A stretch of DNA of 64,000 nt from Rallus limicola (GCA_022605955.1 JAKCOZ010000003.1:48298179-48362178), one strand, 5' to 3'. Counted from the first letter of the stretch, positions 48,301 to 63,300 are shown. Made by a program: numbers and translations. Notes: generated by a model from the sequence alone, not told the origin.

Positions 48301-51300
48301 ACCTGTGGAAATCCATCTAGTTACCAGCTATTAAATTGTCTATACTTGCACAGTACAAATAAAAATTCAGAGACAGAGATTTGGTTGTTTGACTGAGTTT
48401 TCTTGCTATTGGGATGCTGTCAACATTCACAATGTGTTCCAGTCACCACTCAGGAACGTGAATGAGCCTCATGGAAAGAAAAAGATGTTTGAAAGAAACT
48501 TTGGCATCCACCCCTGTGCCACTGCAGGCAATCAAGCAGGTAACATGAGCTCAAGGATAGAAGTGATAGTGGTTTGGTTTTGAACTTCATTGACTGGTAA
48601 ACCTGACCTCTGCATTATTAGCAAGGGTAACAGAAAGCAAGCAGTAGACATTACTGTCTTGCCACGCTGGGCTTTCATAGTCTTAAGGACAAAGCAAAAA
48701 AACTCACAACTGCACAAAATAAAAAAGGAAAATCTTCCATGTGCCACGTGACAAATAAAATTTATTCAAAAAGACCCATGAAATACTATGATCATAGCAA
48801 AACAAACCACAAAGCATCAAAAACCAGCAAATGCTAAGTTTTTTTGTTTTAATAAAGTTTCTAATTTTTCTCAGTTAAAAACTTTTTTAAAAGTTGAAAA
48901 CACATTTAAATTGGCTAATATACTGCAGCAACTCTTACATGAATCTACATATACTGATCTGATTTTGAAAACATTCACTAGTCCTTAGGCAGACATTCAC
49001 TCTTTCATACTAGCTTTATCTTGTGAAACTAAAACTAGTTTCATTATCAAAGTCACCTGCCTCTGTACATTTATTCAGCAAATGCTCTGCTAGCACATTC
49101 ATTGGAAAATCCCTTGGAAAACAGTATTTACCAAAAACAGTTGGCTTTTCTTGGGCAAGGATTTTGGATAACCTCTCACTCAATGGCATAGTGAGCTTTC
49201 TTCGTGTTCCTCTTCTACACCTACCCTGTTCTCTAGTCAATGGAATTTTCAAGCTTCCTGACAAGTCTCCAGAGGCCTTCCCACTCTTTGGAGGGGAAGA
49301 CTGTACTTGCCACTAAACCATTGATTTATTAAACATTCAACCTGAGCTTACTACTCATCGTAAGTTTCAGGTCAAACACCATTTTTCCTTATCTCCCTAG
49401 TGCCTCAAATCATCTTCTTACAACTCTTCTCAATATAGTCTGTATGATTAGCCAAGCAGCCTTGTACAGTAAACTCTCTGAAGTCTGCTTGCAGGAAGCT
49501 GCTCTCAGAGACTCGTATCTCTCTGCATCTTCCATAAGTGGCAAAAAGACTTTTTCAAGCTTTGATTAAAACTGCCATTCTGTATCAATACTGAAACGCT
49601 TGGATGTTTTTCTTTTAGTAAGGCACTGCTTACTAACAACTGTGAGAATAAACCCACCTATTCTGATTTCTGAATTGAAAAGCTGGAATCCAAATTTATG
49701 ACCCCTTCTCTGAAGCTCTGCCATTTTATAAACAATAGATAAAGCAGATAAAAAACAGAGGACTTAATTCCAATGAAATTAGAATTGAAAGCAAACACGC
49801 ACCTGATGAACTCCCAAGAGATCCACAACAAAAAAAGAAAATATACATATGTAAGGAAAGGACAGAGTCAGTCCCTGTAACTATTTCTGCCTACTCAGCA
49901 CATAGAAATGTAATAGATCTTTGCAGGTAACTGAAGATAGTTTTAATTGTGATTTACAGAAGAGAAATTCCTCTACCACAGAGTAAAATGTGTGTGACTA
50001 GTCTTTTTACACTGGCAGCATTTTAGTTAAAATTCCTAAATGAAAATTTTAAATAAGATTACTCCAGATGACTACTGTGACATACCAGAGAGCAAAATTG
50101 GGAAGTCAATCTCAAAGAGGAAAATATGCTGAAAAATATTTCTGTTCTAAAAAACTCACTCATGCACTAAATCTATGAGTCTGGGCAGTGCCAGTACTGA
50201 CTGCATGCCCTCAACAGCTCACATATATAACCACTAGAGAGCAGCTTGACATTTAAATAAACTCTTTTCTCCATCTGATAATAAGAGATCATTTCAGTTG
50301 ATTTGTGTATGTCCCTTTACTTCTTGTCAAAGCGACTACAAATACTGATTACCTGGTTGAAATCCACTGTTCATTTTTGCTGCACTTAAAACTATCCTGT
50401 ATCTCTTTCATGCAAATTAAACTCCTGAAATCTTTTTTCCTCTTACCTAAGCCATGTAAAAATGGCTAATACATAAACAAGAACTAGCTTCTCCAATTCG
50501 TCCAACAAGTAGACAATATTTATTTAAGTGGGTTGATCCCCTTCTCTCTCTCCCTCCACATTTTATAAAAGCTAAATAAATACATCAGGAGCTTAGAAAA
50601 AAAGATTTAAAAAACCCAAACCCACAATAAAACCAAGCCCCAAAACCTCACTACATCCTCCTTCCTAATAAACACAGGATAGAAATAATAAAAATTTTTA
50701 AATTCAACAACCGACTCAGAGGAGTCACAGTAATACTGTTAACCCATACTGTTGTGTACAATCACAGGCAAGAATATATTAATTAAGTGTTCATCATAAG
50801 GCTTTGTTTGGTATACCTGTGTTTGTCAGTGTTGGGTCTCAGGCTTTAAAAGAAGAAACACCATTTGAAATCCATGAAAACGTTGTTAAAGCAATTTCCA
50901 ATAAATGTCCCTTAAATGAGCTCTGAAATTGAACTTGTTCCTTAACTGCTTGTTCATCAAATGAGTTCTGTAATTACTGAGATTTTTTTCAGACTTCAAA
51001 ACATTTCAGAAGTCTGGTTTCTAGATTAAGCCCCGCCTGGCCCCCTGCTAATTTTTAATTACAAACAGAAATACCGAAGCTATTATTTTAAAAGAACACA
51101 GATATATCCAGTAAATTCCTAGAATTTTCACATTATCATATTTGCCAGCTGCTGTATAGGATCATATCTACATTTTTCACAGTTCAGATCTTTCTTTTCA
51201 AGTCAGTCATATCCCAGAGAATATAGAGTAGACAATTATAAACGCATTCACTTTTAAACCCATAAATATGTCTCAGACTGCAAAGTAAAAGCTACTTTAA

Positions 51301-54300
51301 AATGCTTCAATGCCAGAACAAAAGAAACACACACATAAAAAACAGACTTCTGAGATCAGTTAAATTAGATGCACAGCTAAGATCTCAATAGCAGCAGCTA
51401 TTCTACATTAACTGGAGTAGAAAACAAAAATTAACGTTTACTTATAAGTAAGACAGAAAGCATGGATGGAAAAAGAAATCAAGTCAGGCAATCAATTTCC
51501 TTTTAGTAAAGGTGACTACACTGCCAGTAACTGAACAGATCTCTCTGGTGTACTGAAGATTGTTCCTAATGTGTCAAAGGTAGACAATACATAAATGATC
51601 TCTAATCAAGTTGCATTAAAGTGCACTGGAGTTTGTTTCCCTCCAAATTCAGGGATTGCTGGGATTTTTGCCTTGTTTGTTTCATGTAAGATTTGATACA
51701 TGCATCCAAGAGAATCTAAGATAAAGGAATGGAAGAGAGGAAAATGCCCCTTTCACTAGGATTGGAACATGGTGAGTTTTGTGACCACCTTACAGGACAA
51801 TGGGTTCCCACACTACAGCACAGTACTGTGAAAGTCTTAAAGTATTTTATGTTGTATATGACTCAAACTGCAAAAGAAGAACAGATGCAGCTGTTGTGCA
51901 GGCTTCTTTAAAAAATAAACAAACCCCATCCCTTTCTATCACCAGATGTTATACAACTTCAAACAAACAAAAGCAAAACCACCCTTCCAAATATATAAGA
52001 TTTCCAAAGAAAAATAATAGTTAGAAGTAATTTTCCAACCATCTCCAATTAAATTTTGTTAGCTATTATGGATACTGAAGTATGTAGCAAAATAATCACA
52101 AACCAAACTCTGTTCTTTCAAAAGAAACTAAAAAAGAAAATCTATCTACCATAATCAAAATGTATTTTGGCTGCTATACTCACTTCCCCTCAAAGGAAAC
52201 AGAATCAGGCTAATGACATTCTATCCATTACTTTGTGATTATATTTTTAACTGGTTTAGCTGGACAGCATAGATAACACTCTTCCAGCCTCTACTCAAAT
52301 TCCTTGAAGATATATAATTGTTCAACTCTACATACCAGCTCAAATTCTTGATAGCATTTATGGTACATAAAGAATCCTGCTCTTCATCTGTAGTTATATC
52401 AAAACCTCCTGTGATTTCCTCAAATGAACAAGATTTTTAAGTGTTCTCATCTCACAGCAATAAATATTCATTCAACAATCTGTTAGATATCTAGCTTCAA
52501 AAGACTTGGAAGCAAATAGATGTTAATTATGGGTTTTGAATTCTTAAGCAACTGAAGCTGTAGACCTGTACTTTCAAATAGATTTTACTGATTTTTTAAC
52601 TTGTTCTTGAAGGGAAGAAACAAAAGGAAAAAAGCAGAACACAAAGTTCAAGAAGCTTAAGGGAATATTTTAGTGTAATATAAACACAAGGCTACAATAA
52701 ATATTATCTGCTCTGAAACATCTGGCCATGTAGTCCATCAGGTCACTGTGACATTAATATTTTCTAAAGTAATTGGACTAAGCTGGCAAGTATGATGTGA
52801 AAAAGGGGGCTTTTTTCTTCCGTTGGGGGAAAAGATTAATTCACAGTCTTACCATCTGACTGTTTCTCAGATACTCATCACAAACATTTTTATCCTTTAA
52901 AAGGCAGTATCAAAAGTACATTTTCACTGGCAACTAAAAGCAGTTAAAAAAAAGTCTTTAACTTATTCCATATACAAGTAACATAAAGGTAGAAAAGTTT
53001 TAAAATTATCTTTACCTTTTCTAGCTTTTTAGCCTCAATATGTCGCAGCACCTGTTCCCTCCAGTCATGAGGGACTTTACTTTTTCCTGGAGGGTCTGAT
53101 AAAGAGTGCTCAGAATTAACCCTCGGGTTTGACCTCTTTGAAGGGCTAGTCCGTGAGTAATTGAAGTCACTAACTGACATAGTTCTTTCCGGTATTTCAT
53201 TCACCGATGGCCGAGCACTCTGTGGTCGGGGTACGTTTGGGCCATCAATGCTGTATGTCCTGGCAGAAAGAGGCCTCTGTTGCCCAGACATTACTGGTGG
53301 AGCTCTTCCCATTGAATGCAAATCTCTGTATGTGAGATAGTCCCCTTCAGAAACCTGTGTCCGCCTTGAAGGTCCAATATCCCCAACATTTATAGAAGCT
53401 GTAGAAGACACACTGCTCTGCCTCTGAAGAGTGTGCCTGGTTGCTCCTGGGAGCAGTCTATCATTTGGTGGAATAGCCCACATATCTACATGTCTCCCTG
53501 CCATGCGTTGATGAGTGTTATACACAGCACTGGCTCGGACATTGTTATGATTGGAGAAATTCATATTGGCAGAGTGCTTTACATAGCTGTGGGCTTCTGC
53601 ACTGTCAGACCTAAGCAGACGTGAAGGAGGTAAACTGCCTTGCTCTACTTGGGTGTTCTGTTTCTGGGACCACAAGGCATCTTTTGCTGCTGCACTGCTG
53701 CTGTACTGAATATTGTATTGTGGGGCACAGTACATCTGTGCACCACTGGTCACTGATCCCCTCACTACATTAGCACCTTCTGGATTGTGATTTGAGTCAT
53801 ACTTGAACAGAGTTTTTGTAGAAGATACTAAATCAGATGATGATGATGACCCAGGAAAAACCTGCAAAGGCTGATCATACAGAAGAGTAGCTGATTTACT
53901 TCGGACTATGTTTTTTCCATCTGCACTATCACATGCTGATTTTACTACTGAATTTGCCTGTTGAGATCCATTCTCATTGGCCATGTCATAGATTTTCAGA
54001 CCACCTGTGTCCATACTGGTGATGCTGTGAGATTTCACCACAGGACCACTTCTCTGTGGGGACAAATCTTCAGTGCTCTTCGAAACAGACAGCTCAGCAG
54101 AATCGCTATCAGCTGTAGCACTTCTTGTTAGTTCATCTTTACTGGGAGATCGTACTGCTTCCTCAGGATGTCCATTTACTTTATTTATAGGATACTTATT
54201 TCCATTCTCCAAGTGCTCACTTTCTTCTTTCATGTTGTTATTCAAAAAGCCCTTTACTGACACTATTTCCTGTGTTTGTAACTTTTCTACGGGAAGTGGC

Positions 54301-57300
54301 ACTGCCTCTCCACTAACCAGTTTATTGATATTCATGTTTATTTGGTCTAATTTGTGCGACTCCTCCATAGGAGTGCTTAGATCAACACCTTTTCCTATCA
54401 GGCCTAATCTTTCTTCAATGCTTAATTCATATTCAGACAAATTTGTAACCTTGTCTTGCACATTTATTTTTTCTTCTACTGTAATGCTCAATTCACCTCC
54501 GTTTTGCAAAAGATTATTCAAATTTTCATCTTCTCGCCTGGAAAAAAAGATGGCTTTTAAAAGCTATTCCAAAAGGAACCAACATATTCTATTAATAACT
54601 GTTTTAGAAAGAACAATCATTAACATGCAATGCAGCCATACTGCACACAAAAGACCAGGACAAAGACCAACCTACAACCAGATTTATGACTTACTATCTT
54701 ACCGCTACAAAACCACATTATATAGAGGGCTGACTTTGGTAATGTTCGTGTTACCTGATTTTGTAAGTTTGTTTAATTTCAACAGTAATAATTAAAGACA
54801 CTTTTAAAGTGTCAAAAGAGTACAAAGTGACAACAGCTCAATGCTTTTACTCTACTGTTTGCAAGTTCCATGACAGTTTTGGAGATATAGCTTGTTTCTA
54901 ATTACAGGTTTTTCTTAAAAATGGCACTTTCTGACTAAAACCTCAGGAAGAGTAGCAACCTTTAAGTCCATTCTTTATAAGTTTCTAAAAGCCTTTAATA
55001 GTTATCCTAGTAATAAAATTGATCTTCAAAATTATGCAAATAAAACCATGGAGGTTTAAGTGATGTACTCAAGTATTTTGCAGAGATAAATTATAAGGAT
55101 GAAGTTATTATATCATATTATTAAAACTGATGGAAGCCATGTCTTGTACACTAAAATTAGACTGAATGATATTTTCCTTTTTTTTTTTAATGAGAACTAG
55201 TCTATTTATTAAAATGACTTTAAAATTATTTCATGAATGATAAGTCAATGACTTAAAGGAATCGACATATATAAAAGATTAAGCAACACTTTTCCATTAT
55301 ATTTACTCAGTGGCACACAGTATCTTACAAACCTTAGCTTGGATAGAACAGCAGCATGTGTTTCTTTGTCTGGAGAACAGAGAGAAATATCTTGGCTACT
55401 ATCAGTATTTAAGGAAACAGAATCTGACATTCGAGAAGGAGAGGAACAGTTGCTGTTATTCTGATTGCTATTGTGGGTAGCTTCATCTGATAAGGAATCA
55501 GCATCTTTTGAATCATCTGAAATGAAAATTTGACAATTTAGTCACAGACACATCTGTTTAACAGCCATTTAATGTGAATATGTTAATTTTATGTTAGAAA
55601 TTGTCCCTTGCTCTTCAGAAATTCTTACTACTGGAAACTAAAATATAAGCTAACACCCTTGCAAATTTTATTTAAACTTGATGCAAAAGGTTGTTTGCAA
55701 TAGCTCCTATTTTAAAACCATTTAGCTCAATGTAAACAGCCCTACCTGTTCATGAAATTTAACTTGTTGCTTTATTCTAAGTTTCCCTGACATAAACTAG
55801 TGCTATGTTATGTAGTATTTCCTCAAAATACCATATTCTATTTCCGTTTTTGCAATTATTTCAAAGTTTTGTATTAAACGCATCTATTAGTCCCTATGAA
55901 AATGCAGGATTTTGAAACTACACAGTTCCTGACTGAACATTACATCATTGTTAACTAGCTGTTTATTAGACCAAGCACTCTGGAAAGACCTGAAGCACTA
56001 GATAATCTCGACAGTTTTATAAATGAAAAAAACCCAGGAAAGAATGTTCTCCAGAGTTGGAATCCAATGAATTGCCATGCTCTGCACATCACACAGGACA
56101 ACGTTTTCAGTGTAATTTACACCTGTGCACATTGATTCTTGCATAACAAATGCATACTTACGTACTACATCCATACAAAAATAATCTCTGTGGGACTTCA
56201 AGAGAGCAATGATTTTGATGCAAATGTACAAATATATTTCATTTTTTTGCTTCAAGGCATAGTTACACATGCCAAAAGAGTAATTTTTGTGAAACTAATG
56301 TCTGTCTCCAGAGACAAGAAAAAACTTCTAACTTGGTACTTCAGTCAGGCATAAAAACCCGACAGTATTGATAAACATCAACATTTTCACCTACATGTGA
56401 TACTCAGCAGACTCTTCCTGCTGCCTTCATGTGGTTTTCCTTCATCCCCACTAAATCTCACCCTTTTACATCTAATGGTCAGAAAAGCTTTTTGTCCTGA
56501 AAAGTACTGGATTAGGGTATCTTAGAAAGTAAAATAAAATTTGCTCTCCAAATTTTCTGACTCCTAGGTCATTCCTTACTATTAAGAAAATGTTTACCCA
56601 GAGTAAAATAAGCTTTCAGACAATATGAAACTTAGGTAACAAAAACAATGTTCTGAAGTTTCCTGTAGGAGGAAAGAAGAAAAAAAAAGTAAAGTGACTC
56701 TGAAGAAACGAGTTATCACAAGAGAAGTTACTCTTAAACCCTAAGCAGAGAGGACAGCTTCTCTTAGAAATTTAAACAAATGGTATTACTGCCTACAGCT
56801 GCAATGAAACAAAATCTTAGGGAACTATGGAAGACTTCCAAGGTAAATACGCTTTAAAAAAAAGTGGTATCTAGAGTGTGTTCAAGCTAACAGTCCCATA
56901 AAACACATACATCTCCTTCCCCCCCCCCCGCTTTTAAACTGATGACAAGAATCAAGAGAGTTAGGATGCCAACACATCTTTCTACCACAGACCAATATAT
57001 AAGATATGAAAGACCTTTTTTTCTGCTTTCATTGCTTAACTATTTATCATCTTTTTTTAAAACATACAAATTAAATCTATTTTTACGTGTTTTAATTGGA
57101 AAAACTAGCCACTTTGAGTTGAGAAATTATCAGAACCATACAACATGCCGACTGCTTTTCATGGCATCTAACCTTTTTTGTTATTGCTAAGAGCTACCAC
57201 TTTTGGTTGGTTTATGGAAGTTTCTATCAGAGGTGGTCGCATTTCTGCCATTTTCATTTCTTCATCAGAGGAGAGTTCTTCTGACTCCTGCTAACAGAAA

Positions 57301-60300
57301 AACAGTTTTATACAGTGCATTTAAAAGAACTGCTAAATTAAATGCTATCTGAAACATCACCCACTGAACAATACATGGGGAAAAAAAAGCAATGTAACAC
57401 AGGCATAACAACAACAGTGAAGTGCATCTGTAGTGCAAGACAACTGGATTTAGTAATATTTGTCACTAAATTATCTTTAATAAGTAGCATATGCATGCTT
57501 GCATTGTCACTGATGAACTCTATGGGAACGACAGTCATGATGGTAACTTCAGCTGTAAAAACGTAGTTGTAATAAACAGATGCAGCCTCTGTTCCATCAC
57601 TGGGAAACACCTCCATCTGAGGTCAGAAAGTTATCACTGAACCAGCAAACATCCCAAACTAACTAGCTGGATATTAGTCTTTCAGAATAGAACTCAAAAC
57701 AGAAAGAGCTATGGAGTAGCATGACCAAGACAATCTGGGGAACAGAGAAGGAAGTGCAGCTTGGGTTTCTATCTTTAAATTCACACTGAGTGCAAATTCC
57801 AAAAGAGAAGTTATTTAGCTTCAAGTACATTGGCAGAGGAAAAAAGTGATACATTTAAGGTAGAGATCACTAGCTCCTAACCATAAGATGGAGCTCAGTG
57901 CACTTCCCAAAGAGATTAGCTGACAACACTGCTGGAAAGAGCTGCCATGTGACTGACTCAGTGTCCTACTGACAACTCAATATTCCTATTATCTTCAAGA
58001 ATTGTTGGAGTGAGTCCAGGAAGGCCATGAAGATGATAGGGCTGGAGCACCTCACAGGCTGAGAGTTGGGCTTGTTCAGCCTGGAGAAAGGCTCTGGGGA
58101 GACCTGATAGCAGCCCGCCAGTACCTAAAGGGGCCTATAGGAAAGCTGGAGAAGGACTGTTTAGAAGGACATGAAGTGACAGGCCAAAGGGTAATGGATT
58201 TAAACTAAGAGAGGGTGCATCTCGGTTAGACATTAGGGAAAAAAAAAAACCAACAAACTATCTTCCCTGCAAGGGTGGTGAGGCCCTGGCACGGGTTGCC
58301 CAGAGAAGCTGTGGCTGCCCCCTCCCTGGTAGGGTTCAAGACCAGGTTGGATGGGGCTTTGAGCAACCTGGTCTAGTGGAGGGTGTACCTGCCCATGGCA
58401 GGGGTTTGGAACTAGATGGGTTTTGGGATCCCTTCCAATCCAAACTATTCTTTCAATGAAAACACGTTTTCAGTAATATTTTGAAGAAAAAAATCACCCT
58501 TCCTTCCCTAAAGAGGAATCTCTTCTTAGTAAGCATGCTTCCTATTACAAATGTTACAAAATCCACGTTGTAGATTGCAAAAATAGTTCACCTTTTCTTA
58601 CAGGTTTCAGAAGATTTACTGTGTGGAATCTGCAGGAGACTCCCCTTTCACATGATACTAACTACCTACCTAGTACTCTGGACTGCAGGAAGGATAAAAC
58701 TGACTGAAATGTAGCAAACAAGGTATAATAGTGTTCTTTTAAAATAAATAAAATTTTCTGCAATGGAAACAATCTCTTCATTACCTCTACCCACACTGCC
58801 TTTCCTCTTGGATATGACACAGAAGTGTAATCAATGTTGAAATGAAAAACTTACACACATGAAGTTTGGACAGGTAGATTCAACTGCAACGGTTACCAGG
58901 CGGTTATTACATGGAGGTAAGGAATTCACTATCCCTGATACGACTGCACACTGCTGCCTCATTTACTTACTGGCATAGAGCCAGATAAAAAGAATTTCCA
59001 TCATTATACAACCAATAAGGTTTTCTGAAATTACACTTTTAAACTAAGGAAAAATGTCAAAACCAACATTTTCAGAACATATGCAGAAGCAGGAACATGT
59101 TAGTGGGAAAACAGCCAGAAACAGCCACAATTGCTTGTCACAAATTCTCACCAGCACAAGTGTAATACTTGCACGTTCCACTGCTTACACAACACAGAGA
59201 AAAATAATCTGCTTGTGAAACTATGAAAAAAGAATTGTACAGCTTGTGACTGGCAACTGATTAGAGGGACAATTTCCAAAATTTGCTGTAAGTCTGAAAC
59301 ATTCTAAATAAACAGATTATGTTTGCCAGAGAGATGTACAAAGAGTTTAAAAGTTTAAAATATCTGACTCTTTGTAAGAGGTAAATACAATCCAAGCTGT
59401 ATTCATGACAGCGCTAATAAGCACAGAAGAATACGTATTTTTAAACCAAATTTTCATAACAAATGAATGAGTGTAGTCACTTGGATACTCAAGTTTTTGA
59501 TTACTCTCACTTGTCAGATATTCTGTCATTTCAGTGACAATAAAAATTGATTATTTAATGAAGAACTGACAATCAAGCAAAACCTGGAAAACTCTGAGTC
59601 TTTTCACAGTTTGGTACTTAGGTCAACTTCTAATCAAGTTTGGTTTATTTTTCTTTAAATGCATGTATCCTTCATAATGAACTTTTTATTAGCTGTTTCA
59701 ATTTTTACTTAATATAATGTGAAGTGAGAAAAATGCTGCCTTGCAAACCATCTGTATTTACAGCATGTAGGGATGGGAATTTTCTGCTGTCATCAACATA
59801 AATTTTCATCTGCCAGAGTAAAAAAATTCAATACGCCACCAACACAATTCTTTGACTGGTATGACGCTCATTGCAATGCCATACCTCGAGCGTGTCTTCA
59901 TGGTTGACAATTGTTTTTGTGTTCTGCAAGGTTTTAACAAGTGCAGTCATCTGTGAATTTGTGGTGCTGTGCTCTGCTTCTGGTTCAGTAGGCTTCTGCA
60001 CAGAGCTTCCTGCTGAATACTGCTTTCTCTCATCTGCTTTATTCTTTACTGAAGCGATTTCTGAAGTCTACAGGATTAAGAACATTAGCACAAAAAACAT
60101 CCTGAAAGGTTCTGAGTAAGATACCATATTCAGAGTTAACATTGTACCTTTTGGGAAACTATGGAATGGAAAAATCTAAGCTTTGAAACTGTAAAGCACA
60201 GAATGATCCAGGTGTAAAATGAACAGAAATCTTGGCAGATCACTGAGATAGAGTCCCTACCCTTTGTCAGTTTGACTCTCCTTGCTATTGGGGTAAAATC

Positions 60301-63300
60301 GTACCATTAGATGTCCAGTTAAACAAACAAAAAAGGGCTAAGAATATCTACAATGAGGCATTTCAGCTCCAATCAGTAGTTCCATTACATCAGCCTGTCA
60401 GACACTCCGGACTCTTGTGCCAGCTTGCTACTATTGCCTTCCAAATTTATCAAGTAAAACCTCCAGTCACAAAGGCATCGGTGAGATTATCCTAAATTTC
60501 ACTGTGAAGTCTGGAAGATAAAAGAAGATCAGAAGATGACAAAGATGCTATCTATCCTCCAGAAATCAAAGCAGCCAGCTCCTTAACACATCCATACTTT
60601 GTATTTGCCTGAGAATCAAGTTACTTTCCTCGTTCTCAGTGCCAGGAAAATTGCTACTGCAAACTAGACATTTATGACAGACTTTTTCAGATGGTGAAGA
60701 GGTAAATTCTGTTCTTCAATATGACAATTTTTCTTGCTAAAACATTAGAGTGAAGGGAGAAGAGAATTAAAAGGTAACCATGACACTCTAGATGTTTGGA
60801 AGAGAATCTTATCTCTAACCTTTACCCCCACATCTTTTACAGAAAGTGCCTGGCTCTCTCGTTTTGACTCCTTGGCAATATCTTCAGTGGATTCTTCATC
60901 CTTTAGCCTGTGTACAATTGTCTGGACTGTTTTGACCATATTCTTCAATTCATCAGGATATGGAGTCGGATATCTCTTCAGGTTGCCTTCCTGTATATCA
61001 AAAAGCAATAATGTCCTACATTTAATGAAATACCATAATTAAAACATCACCTTTAAAAAAGACAATTAGGACAGAGCACTGAACAATCTCCAGTCTCCAC
61101 TTTGGTGTTCGAGGCTACCTGCATCAATAAAGACTTAAGTTTGTAAAAGCCAGGAGTATGATTGATTTCTCCCTTCCCCCCTCTCCCCGCCCCAAAAGTG
61201 TCCACTGGTTGCAGGCATAAAGAACTATGACAACTTTAATTTATTTGAAGAAAATTCAGGAGTAAGAATTGTTCCCCTACTATCCTTCTCCACAGGACCA
61301 CCAGTCTCCTAGGTACACCCAACATTGCCTTACATCACCTGAGTTTTTCCCTTGAGCTTTACTTTAAGTATCTGGGGAGAAACTCCCCAAAACAACAAAA
61401 CCACACAAACCAAGAACACACACCATTTGACCCTCCCCCCCAAATGTTTCATCCTCTTAGATACTCAAAACTAATGATGGAAGACTCAATTTCTTCAGCA
61501 GAGTAAAATCTACAGCCAGAGTAAGGAAAACAATGGGATTCATGAGTGGGGACAAAAAGGAAGGAAGCGCCAAGTATTCAAAAATAAATCCAATACCAAC
61601 CCGAGGCGGAGCTTCTCTCTCATCTTTATCTTCATCACACTCAAATGCCACCTGAGCACGCTGTTTTCGCTGTTCCTCCCACAGAGATGGATTGAAACTT
61701 TCATTATCAGATATGAACATAACTAAAAAACACAAACAAAAACCCAACCTCTCGTAAGAATAGGATACAGTAAGCAAAATAAAAATCCTCTTTACTTTCT
61801 TTTGGATGGGATTGGTGTGTCTGTTTTATGATTTTGACTGGTTTTGTAATAGTGAAATCTCTATCTGTGAAGTAAAAAACTTCATACATCCAGCTGTACA
61901 CTGGGGTTTTGGCTTTGCATAGTAGGGGGCAGGGAGGTGGGGAGTGAGGAGGAGATAAATCCTGAATAAAGTTGAGCAGGGGAAGAAGGGAGGGGTGGGA
62001 GGGACGTATGTTAACATTTGGTTTTATTTCTCATTATCTAGTCTGGTTTCAGTGGGTAATAAAGTAGATGCATTTTATTCCATGTTGAATCTGTTTTGCC
62101 TGACATTAATTGCAGAATGATCTCTCCCTGTCCTTATCTTGACTCCCCTAAACTTCTCAAGGTATATTTTCTCCTCTGTCTAGCTGAGGAAGGGCACAAT
62201 AGAGTGGCTTGGGTGGGTCAACCCACCAAAACTGTCACACTTGACATTTTCAGCAGAACTCTCTGCTGCAAAGTATTTTTATTTATATATACCTATAAAC
62301 ATAAATATAAGCATTTCTGTATATACATAAATGTAGATCATGTTATAGATTTCTATAGCCTAACTTCAGTGATGTGCTCTCATGAAGCATGTTTAAGAAC
62401 ATTCATGTTATTTCATTTAATGAAAACTTTAAAATGATGAATGACTAAATTACAAAAAACTATATTATGAACTCTGAAAAAAAACCTACAGCATCTAAAA
62501 ATGTAAGGTAAAATATGTACTCAGTAATGGAGAAAACATTTTGTCTAAATTTCTGTTAAAACAATCAGTCTGAAGCAGACACCTGGTAAGGAGAATTTCA
62601 CTCCAAACCATTAATTTCTGCCAGAATGCCACCTGAAGTGGCGACCACCCCAGAACACAATCCTACTACTCCACCTCTCCCCTCACTCACTGAAACAGTT
62701 TCACCTAAATTTACCAACATGAAGATCACATTAAGTTACTCTTGCCATTCTTCAGACCTAGTTCTTGATCACTTACAAGTTTAATTCAGACTTGCATTTG
62801 AATATTTTCTAGTGAAACTGATTTTAGCTAGACAGTGTTCACATCGTTATTTTCAAAAGTGAGCATTCTGAGAGGTTATTTCAGAAATTCTTACCATCCT
62901 CAGTCCTTGGTTGCTGGGGGAACATGTAATTAGTGAGCACTGTTTTCTGTGTGTCAGGGTCAACTTCTTTTTGAAGAGGGATAAGTGGTTTAGACTAGAA
63001 AGCAAATGAAAGAAGGATACATTATGAGAATATATGTATAAAAATAATTATGGTCTACGTATCACAGAGCAGGTCTGTCTCATTATTTTGAAGACTACTC
63101 TATATTAAACCATTTCTTCTCTGAATAATTTTCACAAAATGAAGTTATTAACATGGCTGTCTTTGAGAGCTGAAACTCAGTAACAGCTTTAAGAGAAAAG
63201 CAAACACTGGATAGTCAAAAAATAGCCCAGTGTCTTGCTAGGATTTATTACAACCCCAAAGCAGATCTGTAACACACAGATATATTTGCCCAGCTGCAGA

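Noticed and set aside
52944..53015. Extension of the large ERBIN exon frame to a stop at 52944
   Set aside because: These 24 codons lie beyond a good donor (AAAAG|GTAAAG at 53016/53015). Downstream exons continue the protein to the PDZ domain, so this is read-through into the intron.
54073..54795. 240-codon plus-strand frame
   Set aside because: It is antisense to the large ERBIN exon, whose minus-strand frame is clearly real. Ser/Phe-rich content is typical of a shadow frame.
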